DNA from: Allobacillus saliphilus
Lineage (GTDB): Bacteria > Bacillota > Bacilli > Bacillales > Alkalibacillaceae
Length of the DNA stretch: 64,000 nucleotides
NCBI RefSeq assembly: GCF_018138385.1
Contig: NZ_JAGSIE010000003.1
Location: 1 to 64,000 of the forward strand
Reading direction: 5' to 3'
The notes below the pieces were generated by a model. The model searched no databases. It worked only from the letters and a program-made list of their open reading frames with translations, and was not told where the DNA came from. This document shows, in pieces, positions 35,275 to 44,911 of this stretch. Each line of letters starts with the position of its first letter. Positions within the stretch are counted from its first letter, which is position 1. The translations under genes and the position numbers were made by a program.

Positions 35275-36183
35275 ATGGATATGCTAACGAAGCTTACGAC
35301 AGAAAGACAAAACCCAAAATCTTTGGAACTCGATCAAATGCCGATCAGCGATATTCTCCAGTTAATGAATGAAGAGGATCGAATGGTAGCTGATGCGGTT
35401 GCCAAAGAGCTACCTTCAATCGAGCAAGTGATTGAAAAAGTTCGCGAAAGTTTTCAAAACGGAGGGAGGTTATTTTACGTTGGCGCCGGAACGAGTGGGC
35501 GCATTGGAATTTTAGATTCGGTTGAATGTCCGCCAACATTCAGTACCCCGCCTGAACAAGTGCAAGCGGTCATGGCAGGCGGTGAACAAGCATTTCTCGT
35601 AGCTGTAGAAGGTGCTGAAGATGAAGAAGTGACAGGTCGAGATGATCTGTCGCAAAGAAACTTGACTGAAAACGACGTCGTGATTGGCATCGCAGCAAGC
35701 GGTCGCACACCTTATGTCATCGGTGCTTTGAAATTCGCCCAAGAAATTGGAGCAACAGCGGTCAGTCTCTCTAGTAATAAAAATAGTGAAATCAGTGAAT
35801 ATGTCGATTACGCTATCGAAGTCGAAACAGGACCGGAAGTCTTGACAGGTTCGACTCGGTTAAAAGCAGCCACAGCCCACAAAATGGTATTGAACATGAT
35901 TTCAACCATTTCCATGGTGAAGGTGGGCAAGGCTTATAAAAATTATATGATTGACGTAAAAGCGTCTAATCATAAACTCAGAGAGCGTGCAAAATCAATC
36001 GTGGCAGAAGCCGCAGATGTCCCATATGAAGAGGCGGAAACTGTTTTACAAGAAACGGAATTTCAAGTGAAGCCGGCCATCGTGATGATTATGACGGACC
36101 AACCTTATGAATCTGTCAAACTTGCATTAAAGGCTTCGAATGGATTCGTCAAAGAAGCGATTCAACAATTGCTAAAACAGTAG
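35275..36183 (+). CDS. murQ: N-acetylmuramic acid 6-phosphate etherase
   Basis: A 302-residue SIS-domain etherase. The phosphosugar loop YVGAGTSGRIG (68-78), Glu84 in DSVECPPTFS and the EGAEDEE segment match MurQ. It cleaves the ether of MurNAc-6-P, giving GlcNAc-6-P and D-lactate. ATG 35275 is chosen because AGGAAGG ends seven bases upstream; ATG 35269 lies too close. First gene of an operon that runs to glcF at 47645 with short gaps or overlaps. NagA at 58110 would use the GlcNAc-6-P, and GlcD/GlcF may use the lactate. Confidence 0.95.
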   Translation: MDMLTKLTTERQNPKSLELDQMPISDILQLMNEEDRMVADAVAKELPSIEQVIEKVRESFQNGGRLFYVGAGTSGRIGILDSVECPPTFSTPPEQVQAVMAGGEQAFLVAVEGAEDEEVTGRDDLSQRNLTENDVVIGIAASGRTPYVIGALKFAQEIGATAVSLSSNKNSEISEYVDYAIEVETGPEVLTGSTRLKAATAHKMVLNMISTISMVKVGKAYKNYMIDVKASNHKLRERAKSIVAEAADVPYEEAETVLQETEFQVKPAIVMIMTDQPYESVKLALKASNGFVKEAIQQLLKQ

Positions 36184-36192
36184 GTGATAAAG

Positions 36193-37260
36193 ATGGAATT
36201 ACAAAAAGAAATCCAGGACATCACTGAATCTTATCTAACAAAAAACGATTTCAATACAGTCGATCTTTTATTCAAACAGGCTAACGACGAAATGGTCAGG
36301 TTGTCATACCGGGATGGTAGGTGGGTAAATGAATCACCTAACTCTATGATTTTTGATTTGGCGAGTTTGACAAAGATTGTCACGACGACGGGGATTCTCA
36401 GATTAATAACCGAGAAAAAGCTATCGCTTCAATCAACATTAGCTGAGCATTTACCACTACAGAACTCACTCATAGAAAAAATCGGACATATTACAATCGA
36501 AGAGTTATTGACCCACTCATCCGGTTTGAGAGCATGGTATCCATTTTATAGCTTACAAACGAGAAATTTTTTAGAAGCTTTGGCCCAAATTGAAGTTACA
36601 CATAATCTAGAGAGAAAAACGGTTTATAGTGATTTGAATTTCATATTATTGGGTGAAGTGATTCAATCAAATACAGATATGCGTCTTGATGATTTTGTAA
36701 CGAACAAAATCGTAAAACCTTTAGAACTTCGAACATTAACTTATGGACCAATAAAAGATAACGAGAACGTCATATCTACAGAGTTTGGGAACCAGACAGA
36801 GAGAAAAATGTGTTCCAAACGCAACATTTCCTTCGCTAGATGGAGAAATTTCGATCAAGCGATGAAAGGTGAAGTGAATGACGGTAATGCGCATTATTTT
36901 TTCGATGGTCAAGCAGGTCATGCTGGGTTATTTGGAAGTATAGATGATTTACAAATAATTATAGATTTATATAGAAGAGGGGGACTACATAAAAAAAACG
37001 AATTTATTGAGCAAGCGTTAGTAGACCGGTCACTTGGGTCGTTTATCGAACAGAGAGGACTCGGTTGGCATGCGGGTGAACCATTTCCGACAGGAGTTGG
37101 TCACACAGGGTTTACAGGAACATCAATATGGCTTGACCGAACCAATGAGCTGACGGGGATTATATTAACGAACCGATTGAATGTATCTACACCAAAGAAC
37201 ATTAATCCTTATCGCTTACAGGTACATCAAAAAGTAGTGGATTCGATTCAAAAATACTAG
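36193..37260 (+). CDS. Beta-lactamase-family serine hydrolase (AmiE/YbbE-like)
   Basis: A 355-residue serine hydrolase of the class C beta-lactamase/PBP fold: SxxK in ASLTKI, YxN in YSDLN, and HTG in GHTGFTGTS. B. subtilis has a comparable enzyme (AmiE/YbbE) in its murQ operon that removes the peptide from MurNAc-peptide, so the same role is likely. I see no signal peptide, so it should act in the cytosol after import of muropeptides. GTG 36184 is rejected for ATG 36193, which has an AGGTGAT box. Position just after murQ supports a wall-recycling role. Confidence 0.82.
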   Translation: MELQKEIQDITESYLTKNDFNTVDLLFKQANDEMVRLSYRDGRWVNESPNSMIFDLASLTKIVTTTGILRLITEKKLSLQSTLAEHLPLQNSLIEKIGHITIEELLTHSSGLRAWYPFYSLQTRNFLEALAQIEVTHNLERKTVYSDLNFILLGEVIQSNTDMRLDDFVTNKIVKPLELRTLTYGPIKDNENVISTEFGNQTERKMCSKRNISFARWRNFDQAMKGEVNDGNAHYFFDGQAGHAGLFGSIDDLQIIIDLYRRGGLHKKNEFIEQALVDRSLGSFIEQRGLGWHAGEPFPTGVGHTGFTGTSIWLDRTNELTGIILTNRLNVSTPKNINPYRLQVHQKVVDSIQKY

Positions 37261-37273
37261 GAGGTAGAAAACC

Positions 37274-38869
37274 TTGAAAAATAACAAAATTCTTTTGGCT
37301 TTGTTTGCGATTACATTCATGATGGTGCTTGTGGCTTGTGGAGGAAACGAGGGTGAAACTTCCGGTGAAACAGATAATGAGAACACGGAAGATACGAATA
37401 CAGAATCTGAAGAAAGTAATGAAGAAGATTCTTCTGGTGAGCAAGTGTTAAAGATTGCAAATGATCAAGAACCAGCAGGACTTGATCCACATATTACGCC
37501 AGCACATTCATCCGTTCGAGTCTATTCAAAGATTTATAGTACGTTAGTACGTTTCGATGAAAACATGGAAATTGCTTCAGATTTTGCGAAAGAATGGGAC
37601 TGGAAAGATGATACGACACTTGTTTTCCAATTAAGAGAAGGTGTCAAATTCCACAATGGAGATGAAGTGACAGCAGAAGATGTCATTTATAGTTTTGAAC
37701 GTATTTTAGATGAAGAAACAGGTTCACATATTGCTTCTTATCTAAGTTCGATTGACAGCATGGAAGCAACAGACACTTACGAAGTGACGTTCCACTTAGC
37801 AAGTCCGGATGCAACGCTGTTAACGAACCTTACAAACTCGAGTGCAGCCATTGTCAGTCAAAAAGTCGTTGAAGAAAATGGAGACTTGCAACAGGTTGCA
37901 GTTGGTTCAGGGCCATTCAAATTAGAAGAATGGGTTCCAGATAACCGTGTAACACTCACCAAAAACGAAGATTACTATGTTGAAGGACAGCCAGCAGTAG
38001 ATAAGTTGGAATACTACACAATGGTTGAAGAAGCTTCAAGATTATCAGCAGTACGCACAGGTGAAGTCGATATGACAACTGTTACCGCACAATCAGCTGA
38101 GCTTTTGGAAAGCGAAGAGAACGTCAATGTAATGGATTATCAATCATTGGAATATAGCTACGTTGGCTTCGATATGAATCATGAGATTTTAAGTAACGAA
38201 AAGGTCCGCCAAGCATTAAGTCTTGCAACAAATCGTGAAGCCATTGCAGATATCGTATGGAATGGTCAAGCGACAGTGAGTGGTCCGATTGCACCTTCCA
38301 TGGGTGATTGGTCGATTGATGTGAAAGAGCATGAGCTTTATTCAAATGATCTAGACCAGGCACGTCAGTTATTGGAAGAAGCGGACTATGGTGACGGTTT
38401 TGAAATCGAAATTACAGCGGCTTCTACGTATGCTGACATGATTGATACAGCTCAGATTCTACAGCAGCAGTGGGCAGAAATCGGTGTTGATGCATCCATT
38501 AAGCAAGTTGAATGGGGCGAGTATATCGATATTTGGAAAAATACTTCAGCAGATGTTCTTGTCGGAAGAAATGGTTCTGGAAGTGATCCAGACCGTGCAA
38601 TGAACTACTTCTTTAATTCAGAAGGTTCCGCAAACGTTTGGGGCTATTCGGATGAAGAGTATGATGAGATTGTTACAAATGGTAAAACAACAATTGATGA
38701 TGCGGAACGTAAAGAAATATATGTGAAAGCTCAAAATCATCTATTGGAGAAGTCTCCAAACTTATTCTTAGTTTCTCCGAAAAACTTTGTTGCTGTAAGG
38801 GACTCTGTTGAAAACTATCAACCATACCCACACAACTCAGAATATATTGTAGAAACAACAAAGAAGTAA
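37274..38869 (+). CDS. oppA: Peptide ABC transporter substrate-binding lipoprotein (family 5)
   Basis: A 531-residue SBP_bac_5 protein. Lipobox LVAC gives lipid-Cys22; a Ser/Thr/Glu linker follows, then DQEPAGLDPHITPAH, DFAKEWDWKDDTTLVFQLREGVKF and the family C-terminal WAEIGVDASIKQVEWGEY. TTG start 37274 has AGGAGG upstream at ten bases. By context it should bind muropeptides or MurNAc-peptides rather than free nutritional peptides, replacing the MurP PTS of B. subtilis. A hairpin follows before oppB. Confidence 0.9.
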   Translation: MKNNKILLALFAITFMMVLVACGGNEGETSGETDNENTEDTNTESEESNEEDSSGEQVLKIANDQEPAGLDPHITPAHSSVRVYSKIYSTLVRFDENMEIASDFAKEWDWKDDTTLVFQLREGVKFHNGDEVTAEDVIYSFERILDEETGSHIASYLSSIDSMEATDTYEVTFHLASPDATLLTNLTNSSAAIVSQKVVEENGDLQQVAVGSGPFKLEEWVPDNRVTLTKNEDYYVEGQPAVDKLEYYTMVEEASRLSAVRTGEVDMTTVTAQSAELLESEENVNVMDYQSLEYSYVGFDMNHEILSNEKVRQALSLATNREAIADIVWNGQATVSGPIAPSMGDWSIDVKEHELYSNDLDQARQLLEEADYGDGFEIEITAASTYADMIDTAQILQQQWAEIGVDASIKQVEWGEYIDIWKNTSADVLVGRNGSGSDPDRAMNYFFNSEGSANVWGYSDEEYDEIVTNGKTTIDDAERKEIYVKAQNHLLEKSPNLFLVSPKNFVAVRDSVENYQPYPHNSEYIVETTKK

Positions 38870-38933
38870 GTTCATTATTCAATTGACTGGGCAATTCGAT
38901 TTTAATTGATTGTCTCGAGTTAAAAAAGAATGA

Positions 38934-38959
38934 GAGGCTGCTTATCAATAAGCAGCCTC
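38934..38959 (+). promoter_or_regulatory. Intra-operon hairpin after oppA
   Basis: Perfect 11-pair stem GAGGCTGCTTA / TAAGCAGCCTC with loop TCAA and no proper T run. It likely marks a partial terminator or an mRNA 3' stabiliser that keeps binding-protein levels above permease levels. Confidence 0.75.
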
Positions 38960-38984
38960 ATCTTTCTACATAAGGGTGAGATTC

Positions 38985-39929
38985 ATGTACGCATATATAA
39001 TTAGAAGGCTACTTATGATTATTCCAGTGTTATTTGGTGTCTCGATTGTTATTTTTTTTACGCTTCGAGTCATCCCGGGAGATGTTGCGCAAACGATTCT
39101 CGGAACTAGCGCTACAGACGAATCATTAGCCGCATTACGAGATAAATTTGGGCTCAATATGCCATTGTATGAACAATATTTCACATGGATGTCCGGTGTG
39201 CTTGTCGGGGATTTTGGTGTATCCATGCGAACTGGTGCAGAAATTTTACCGGAAATTTTAAGCCGCTTTGCGATTACATTTGAATTGACCATATTAGCAG
39301 CCTTCATTTCATGGATTATTGCCATCCCTCTCGGCATCATTGCTGGAGTGAAACGAAATACAAAAACAGATTTTTCCGTTCGGGTTATTTCTTTATTAGG
39401 TGTATCTGTTCCAAACTTTGCATTGGCAACGATTTTGATCTTAGTTCTATCACTTAGCTTTAATTACAGTCCACCAGTTGGGTATGTTGGATTCTTTGAA
39501 GATCCATTAACGAACTTACAAATTCTTTTCTTGCCGGCATTTGTACTCGGAACAGGAATGGCTGGAGCAGTCATGCGTATGACCCGTTCATCCATTTTGG
39601 AAATATTGCGACAAGACTTCATTCGTACCATTCGCGCAAAAGGCGTAAGGGAACGAGTGGTCATCTTCAACCATGCGTTTAAAAATGCATTGATTCCAAT
39701 TTTAACAATTATCGGAATGCAAATTGGTGTTTTGCTCGGTGGAACGGTCATCATTGAACAGATTTTCTCATTGCCTGGATTAGGGCAGATGGTGTTAACC
39801 GGTATTAACCAGCGTGACTTTACCGTTGTGCAAGGTGCTATTTTATTTATTGCTTTTGTTTTCGTCATGATTAATTTGCTTGTTGACTTACTCTATTCTT
39901 ATTTAGATCCGAGAATATCGTACAAATAG
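38985..39929 (+). CDS. oppB: Peptide ABC transporter permease (OppB/DppB-like)
   Basis: A 314-residue permease with six helices: YIIRRLLMIIPVLFGVSIVIF at the start, RVIPGD, and the coupling loop RTIRAKGVRERVVIFNHAFKNALIP. DppB/OppB family. ATG 38985 follows AAGGGTGAG; the in-frame GTG 38976 is inside that box. Confidence 0.92.
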   Translation: MYAYIIRRLLMIIPVLFGVSIVIFFTLRVIPGDVAQTILGTSATDESLAALRDKFGLNMPLYEQYFTWMSGVLVGDFGVSMRTGAEILPEILSRFAITFELTILAAFISWIIAIPLGIIAGVKRNTKTDFSVRVISLLGVSVPNFALATILILVLSLSFNYSPPVGYVGFFEDPLTNLQILFLPAFVLGTGMAGAVMRMTRSSILEILRQDFIRTIRAKGVRERVVIFNHAFKNALIPILTIIGMQIGVLLGGTVIIEQIFSLPGLGQMVLTGINQRDFTVVQGAILFIAFVFVMINLLVDLLYSYLDPRISYK

Positions 39930-39965
39930 TCTAGCATAGATGAGTATGAAGAAAGTGGGATTCGA

Positions 39966-40796
39966 ATGAGAGATTTTACACGAAAAATAATAGAAGATAA
40001 AGTGGGGCTCGTCGGTCTAATCGGTGTATTGCTTGTTGTCTTGTTAGCTGTTTTCGCACCGATTATTGCGCCTTATGCGCCTGATAAAATGCACACGATG
40101 CACACAATGGAAGGTCCGAGTTCTCAGTTCCTTTTCGGTACCGATGAATTCGGTCGTGATATTTTTTCCCGTGTCGTTTATGGTGCGCAAGTTTCTTTAC
40201 AAGTCGGCTTGATCGCTGTTGGAATCGGGGCATTTTTTGGTTTGTTGTTCGGCTTATTGGCTGGTTTCTTTCAAGGGAAAATCGATCAAATTATTATGCG
40301 GATCATGGATGTCTTTTTCGCTTTTCCGGATATTCTATTAGCTTTGACGATTGTAGCTGTTTTAGGGCCAAGCTTAACGAACACGATGATTGCCATTGGG
40401 ATTGTGTTTACCCCTGTTTTCACCCGCTTGATTCGCTCAGCGGTGCTGACGGTTAAAGAAAATGAGTACATTACGAATGCGGAAGCGGTCGGTGTGAGCA
40501 ATACGAAAATAATCGTAAAGCATATTGCACCGAACGTGATGGCACCGTTCATCGTACAAATTACGCTCGCATTGTCAGGGGCTATTTTAACAGAAGCCGG
40601 CTTAAGTTTCTTAGGCTTAGGTGTTCAACCTCCAGATCCTTCTTGGGGTGTCATGTTGAACGAAAGTCGCTCTTATATGGAAGTTGCGCCGTGGATGATG
40701 GCATTCCCGGTAACGGCAATCATCATTACGATTTTCTGTTTTAACTTATTAGGTGATAGTTTACGAGATTTACTCGATCCGAAGTTAAAACAATAA
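39966..40796 (+). CDS. oppC: Peptide ABC transporter permease (OppC/DppC-like)
   Basis: A 276-residue permease: N-terminal KVGLVGLIGVLLVVLLAVFAPIIAPY, then GTDEFGRDIFSRVVYGAQVSLQVG and the coupling loop EAVGVSNTKIIVKHIAPNVMAP. Pairs with OppB. AGAAAGTGGGATTCG precedes ATG. Confidence 0.92.
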   Translation: MRDFTRKIIEDKVGLVGLIGVLLVVLLAVFAPIIAPYAPDKMHTMHTMEGPSSQFLFGTDEFGRDIFSRVVYGAQVSLQVGLIAVGIGAFFGLLFGLLAGFFQGKIDQIIMRIMDVFFAFPDILLALTIVAVLGPSLTNTMIAIGIVFTPVFTRLIRSAVLTVKENEYITNAEAVGVSNTKIIVKHIAPNVMAPFIVQITLALSGAILTEAGLSFLGLGVQPPDPSWGVMLNESRSYMEVAPWMMAFPVTAIIITIFCFNLLGDSLRDLLDPKLKQ

Positions 40797-40819
40797 TTTT
40801 CTAAAAAAGGATGAAAAAC

Positions 40820-42022
40820 ATGTCGAAGTTAGGAATCGGTTTGATGTCAGGTACTTCCTTGGATGGAATTGATGCGGTCCTTTGTCGGGTCAATGGTACT
40901 GGGTTCGAAACAGAGCTAGAAGTACTGCATGCTTATAGCGTCGCTTATACGGATGACGAAAAACAAAAAATTATGGCTTTATGTGATGAGCATACTGCTC
41001 GCGTAGATGATATTACAGCGATGAATTTTTATTTGGCGGAAAAATTCAGCGAAGCGGTTTTACAGCTCATCGAACAGTCAGATTATTCGTTGACAGATAT
41101 TGATTTTGTAAGTAGTCATGGTCAAACAATTTATCATTTACCTGATGAAGGTTCAACTAAATTTCAACCAAAGAGTACCTTGCAAATCGGTGATATTTCG
41201 GTTATATCTGAACGAACCGGCTTGCCAGTAGTCGGTGATTTCCGAACTGCAGATATGGCAGCAGGTGGGCAAGGTGCGCCACTTGTATCCTTTTTGGATT
41301 ACGTATTTTTCAAAGATGAAAAGAAATCACGTGCGTTGCAAAACATTGGTGGAATTGGAAATGTGACGTATTTAGGTCGTGGTGATGACCAACAACTGAC
41401 TTCGTTTGATACAGGGCCTGGCAACATGGTGATTGATGAAGTGGTTTATCGATTGTCAGAGAAAACATTAACGTATGACAAAAATGGTCAATGGGCAGCG
41501 AAAGGGCAAGAGAATAGCCAATTTGTGGAGGAATTGATGGATCATGAATATTTCTCGCGGAAACCACCGAAAACGACCGGCCGTGAAGTGTTCGGCAAAG
41601 CTTATGTCGATGGCGTCATGAAGCGAGCAAAAGAGCTGGATCTATCAGCTGATGACCTCGTTGCTAGTGTGACGGCATGGACGGCGAAAACAATTGCGAA
41701 AAGCTATAAGGACTTCATTTTATCAGCAAATAAACCACTTGATGAAGTCATTGTTTCTGGAGGAGGCGGACATAATGAAACGCTTCTTCGATATTTGCAA
41801 GAGTACTTACCAGATCAGCGTGTCACAACAATTGATGAATTTGGGATCTCGAGTGATGCGAAGGAAGCTGCGGCCTTTGTACTATTTGGCTATCATTTCT
41901 TGCTCGGAGAAACCAATACTATCAGTGAATTTACGAATGCTGACCATGAAGTCATTATGGGCAAGCTGAGTTACACACAACCACAGGCATTTGAAAAGGT
42001 TCTTTCCATAAGGGGGAGTTAG
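40820..42022 (+). CDS. anmK: Anhydro-N-acetylmuramic acid kinase
   Basis: A 400-residue kinase of the ASKHA fold with AnmK marks: GLMSGTSLDGIDAVLCRV at the N-terminus, SSHGQTIYHLP, ADMAAGGQGAPLVSFLDY, NIGGIGNVTYLG and SGGGGHNETLL near the end. It hydrates the 1,6-anhydro ring and phosphorylates to MurNAc-6-P, the MurQ substrate. It is placed inside the ABC transporter operon between oppC and oppD. ATG 40820 is chosen over 40811, which lies on top of the AAAAGGA box. Confidence 0.94.
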   Translation: MSKLGIGLMSGTSLDGIDAVLCRVNGTGFETELEVLHAYSVAYTDDEKQKIMALCDEHTARVDDITAMNFYLAEKFSEAVLQLIEQSDYSLTDIDFVSSHGQTIYHLPDEGSTKFQPKSTLQIGDISVISERTGLPVVGDFRTADMAAGGQGAPLVSFLDYVFFKDEKKSRALQNIGGIGNVTYLGRGDDQQLTSFDTGPGNMVIDEVVYRLSEKTLTYDKNGQWAAKGQENSQFVEELMDHEYFSRKPPKTTGREVFGKAYVDGVMKRAKELDLSADDLVASVTAWTAKTIAKSYKDFILSANKPLDEVIVSGGGGHNETLLRYLQEYLPDQRVTTIDEFGISSDAKEAAAFVLFGYHFLLGETNTISEFTNADHEVIMGKLSYTQPQAFEKVLSIRGS

Positions 42023-42023
42023 C

Positions 42024-43019
42024 GTGGAAAGTTTATTGGAGCTAAAAGATGTTTCCATTGATTTTCAGTCGAAACGAAAATCATTTAACATTATTAAAAA
42101 TATTAATTTAAAGATTGACCGAAAAATGAAGTATGGCATTGTCGGTGAATCAGGCAGCGGAAAAAGCTTGACTTCCTTGGCAGTGATGAATCTATTATCA
42201 GATAACCTATCAATTGGGCAAGGCGAAATTATTTTGCGAACTGACGAAGAAAAAGTGCTGAATCATTTGAGCAAAAAGGAAATGCGTAACGTTCGCGGTG
42301 AAGACATTGCGATGATCTTCCAAGAGCCGATGACAGCGCTAGATCCGCTTTATACGATTGAATACCAAATCATAGAAGTGTTAAGATATCACCGCAAAAT
42401 GAGCAAAAAAGAAATGCGTGAAAAAGCAATTGCCATGCTGACGAGTGTTGGTATTTCACGACCTGAAAAAATAATGAATGATTACCCGCACCAATTATCT
42501 GGAGGCATGCGACAACGGGTAATGATTGCGATGGCATTGGTCACAGAACCGAAACTGTTAATTGCCGACGAACCGACAACAGCACTCGATGTTACGATTC
42601 AAGCACAAATACTCGATTTGATGAACGATTTAACGGATGAACACGGCACTTCGATTTTAATGATTACACATGATCTAGGTGTTATTTTAGAGACGTGTGA
42701 CCGGGTTGCTGTTATGTATGCAGGTCAGGTAGTGGAAGAATCGACCGTTAAAAATGTGTTCGATAATCCGCAACATCCGTATACACAAGGGTTATTGAAA
42801 TCGATTAAAACATTAGGGGACCGTTCTGAAAAGCTTTATTCCATTCCAGGTAATGTTCCGACGCCAGATGAATATCAAGAGCTTGGATGCCGGTTTGCCA
42901 CACGATGCCCATTCGCTTTTGAAAAATGTTTCAACGAAGAGCCGCCAGCCTTTCAAGTAGGGTCTGATCAAACGAGTAAGTGTTGGCTTCATGATGAGGA
43001 GGCAAATCCGAATGAGTAA
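42024..43019 (+). CDS. oppD: Peptide ABC transporter ATP-binding protein (OppD/DppD-like)
   Basis: A 331-residue ATPase: Walker [20 protein letters not shown], signature [15 protein letters not shown], Walker [13 protein letters not shown], and the C-terminal cysteine-rich tail ([19 protein letters not shown]) that binds an iron-sulfur cluster in the DppD/DppF type. GTG 42024 follows AAGGGGGAG one base after the anmK stop. Confidence 0.92.
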   Translation: MESLLELKDVSIDFQSKRKSFNIIKNINLKIDRKMKYGIVGESGSGKSLTSLAVMNLLSDNLSIGQGEIILRTDEEKVLNHLSKKEMRNVRGEDIAMIFQEPMTALDPLYTIEYQIIEVLRYHRKMSKKEMREKAIAMLTSVGISRPEKIMNDYPHQLSGGMRQRVMIAMALVTEPKLLIADEPTTALDVTIQAQILDLMNDLTDEHGTSILMITHDLGVILETCDRVAVMYAGQVVEESTVKNVFDNPQHPYTQGLLKSIKTLGDRSEKLYSIPGNVPTPDEYQELGCRFATRCPFAFEKCFNEEPPAFQVGSDQTSKCWLHDEEANPNE

Positions 43020-43998
43020 TCAGCCAGTTGTTTTGGAAGTGAAAAATTTAAAAAAGCATTTCCCGATCAAAGGGGGAGTTTTTAAAACAACTCAAGGCTA
43101 CGTCAAAGCAGTTGACGGCATTTCTTTTTCCATTAAAGAAAATGAAACGTTCTCAATTGTTGGTGAAAGTGGTTGTGGAAAGTCAACAGCAGGTCGAACA
43201 ATTTTGCGTTTGTTGGAACCGACGGAAGGAGAAGTTTGGTTCAATGGCGAAAATCTTTATGACATTAAAAAGCGGGAATTTCGGAAAAAGCGGAAAGACT
43301 TTCAACTCATTTTCCAAGATCCTTATAGCTCATTGAATCCACGAATGACGGTCCAAGAGTTAGTAGTCGAACCGTTACTGACACATAATTTATGTACAAA
43401 AAAAGAAGCGACTGAAAAAGCGAAGGAAATGGTTGAACGTGTTGGCTTATCAGAAAAGCATTTAACTAGATTTCCACATGAATTCAGTGGCGGGCAGCGA
43501 CAGCGAATCAGTATTGCACGAGCGTTGATCGTTCACCCGAAGCTGGTCATTCTTGATGAAGCAGTTTCGGCTTTAGATGTTTCTGTGCAATCACAGATTT
43601 TAAATCTACTAATAGACTTGCAGGAAGAATTCGAATTAACGTATATTTTCATTTCACATGACTTGAACGTTGTGAAACACTTAAGCGATCGTGTAGGTGT
43701 CATGTATTTAGGACAAATGATGGAATTAGCTAAGACAGAAGATCTTTATAATGAGCCTTTACATCCGTATACCCAAGCTCTATTGTCAGCGATTCCGAAC
43801 CTATCGACGTCTGAGAAAAAAGAACGGATTATTTTGCAAGGGGATGTTCCGGATCCTTCTAACCCACCATCAGGCTGTCCGTTTCGATTGAGATGCCCTT
43901 CTGCCCATGATCGTTGTGTGTCTGAAAACCCAGTTTTTCAAGAAGTAAAAGATGACCATTGGGTTGCATGTCATTTGTATGATGAAAAAAATAGCTGA
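43012..43998 (+). CDS. oppF: Peptide ABC transporter ATP-binding protein (OppF/DppF-like)
   Basis: A 328-residue ATPase: Walker A GESGCGKST, FQDPYSSLNPRMT, signature FSGGQRQRISIARAL, Walker B LVILDEAVSALD, and a C-terminal cysteine motif (GCPFRLRCPSAHDRC, CHLY). Note DEAV instead of the commoner DEPV. ATG 43012 has GAGGAGG upstream and overlaps oppD by eight bases. Confidence 0.92.
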   Translation: MSNQPVVLEVKNLKKHFPIKGGVFKTTQGYVKAVDGISFSIKENETFSIVGESGCGKSTAGRTILRLLEPTEGEVWFNGENLYDIKKREFRKKRKDFQLIFQDPYSSLNPRMTVQELVVEPLLTHNLCTKKEATEKAKEMVERVGLSEKHLTRFPHEFSGGQRQRISIARALIVHPKLVILDEAVSALDVSVQSQILNLLIDLQEEFELTYIFISHDLNVVKHLSDRVGVMYLGQMMELAKTEDLYNEPLHPYTQALLSAIPNLSTSEKKERIILQGDVPDPSNPPSGCPFRLRCPSAHDRCVSENPVFQEVKDDHWVACHLYDEKNS

Positions 43999-44010
43999 TA
44001 AAGGAAAGGG

Positions 44011-44862
44011 ATGCTGATGAATTCAGGGCTACTGATTGTGAAAGAAATGATGGAAAAGCTACCGAATTCGGAGAAGAAAATTGCCCAATATATTTTAGAA
44101 CATCCTCAGGAAACGGTTTCTATGACGGTGACAGATCTCGGGAAAAAGAGTGGGACTAGTAGTGCAGCCGTCATCCGCATGTGCAAATCATTGAAGTTAA
44201 AAGGATTTCAAGATTTAAAATTACGAATCGCGGGTGACCTGCAACGTCAAGAACCGTTGGAAGAACGAGATATTAATCGTGATGAATCGATTGATTCCAT
44301 TTTGCATAAGGTGACGACAATTAGTAAACAAACGATTCAAGAGACGGCAGATTTGCTGGATGTCGATCAATTGAAGAAAGCTGTTGAGGTCATCATGAGT
44401 AGCCGAAATATTCATTTGTATGGTGTCGGTGCTTCTAGTATTGCAGCTTATGATGCTCAACAAAAGTTTTTACGAATTAACCGAAATGCAATTGTCTTTT
44501 CGGATTTACATATGGCTGCTACGACAATCGCTAACGGGACAGCCGAAGATACATTCATGGCTATTTCTTTCTCAGGGGAAACGAACGAAGTCATTAAATC
44601 ATTAGAAATTGCCAAGCGTTCGGGGATGAAGACGATCAGTTTAACGAAGTATGGTGACTCACCCGTCGCTCGGTTGGCCGATATTAATCTATTTACTTCA
44701 GCGACAAAAGAAGCGAACTTCCGAAGCGGTGCAACATCCTCTCGGTTGGCACAACTTCATGTCATCGATATTTTATTTATGTGCGTCGCTTCGCAAACGT
44801 TCGATGAAACAATCGAATACTTGGATTCGACACGGCAAGTGATCCGTTCGTTGTATGAATAA
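44011..44862 (+). CDS. murR: RpiR/MurR-family transcriptional regulator
   Basis: A 283-residue regulator: N-terminal RpiR helix-turn-helix (KIAQYILEHPQETVSMTVTD, SGTSSAAVIRMCKSL) and C-terminal SIS sugar-phosphate domain (IHLYGVGASSIAAYDAQQK, AISFSGETNEVIKSLE). In B. subtilis and E. coli such a protein controls murQ in response to MurNAc-6-P. A candidate operator sits on the murQ promoter at 35142-35168. ATG 44011 follows AAGGAAAGGG closely; ATG 44017, two codons in, may be the real start. Confidence 0.87.
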   Translation: MLMNSGLLIVKEMMEKLPNSEKKIAQYILEHPQETVSMTVTDLGKKSGTSSAAVIRMCKSLKLKGFQDLKLRIAGDLQRQEPLEERDINRDESIDSILHKVTTISKQTIQETADLLDVDQLKKAVEVIMSSRNIHLYGVGASSIAAYDAQQKFLRINRNAIVFSDLHMAATTIANGTAEDTFMAISFSGETNEVIKSLEIAKRSGMKTISLTKYGDSPVARLADINLFTSATKEANFRSGATSSRLAQLHVIDILFMCVASQTFDETIEYLDSTRQVIRSLYE

Positions 44863-44911
44863 TCAGGGGATATTTGGGTTTATTACGTACTCATTTTAAA
44901 GGAGAGATTAC

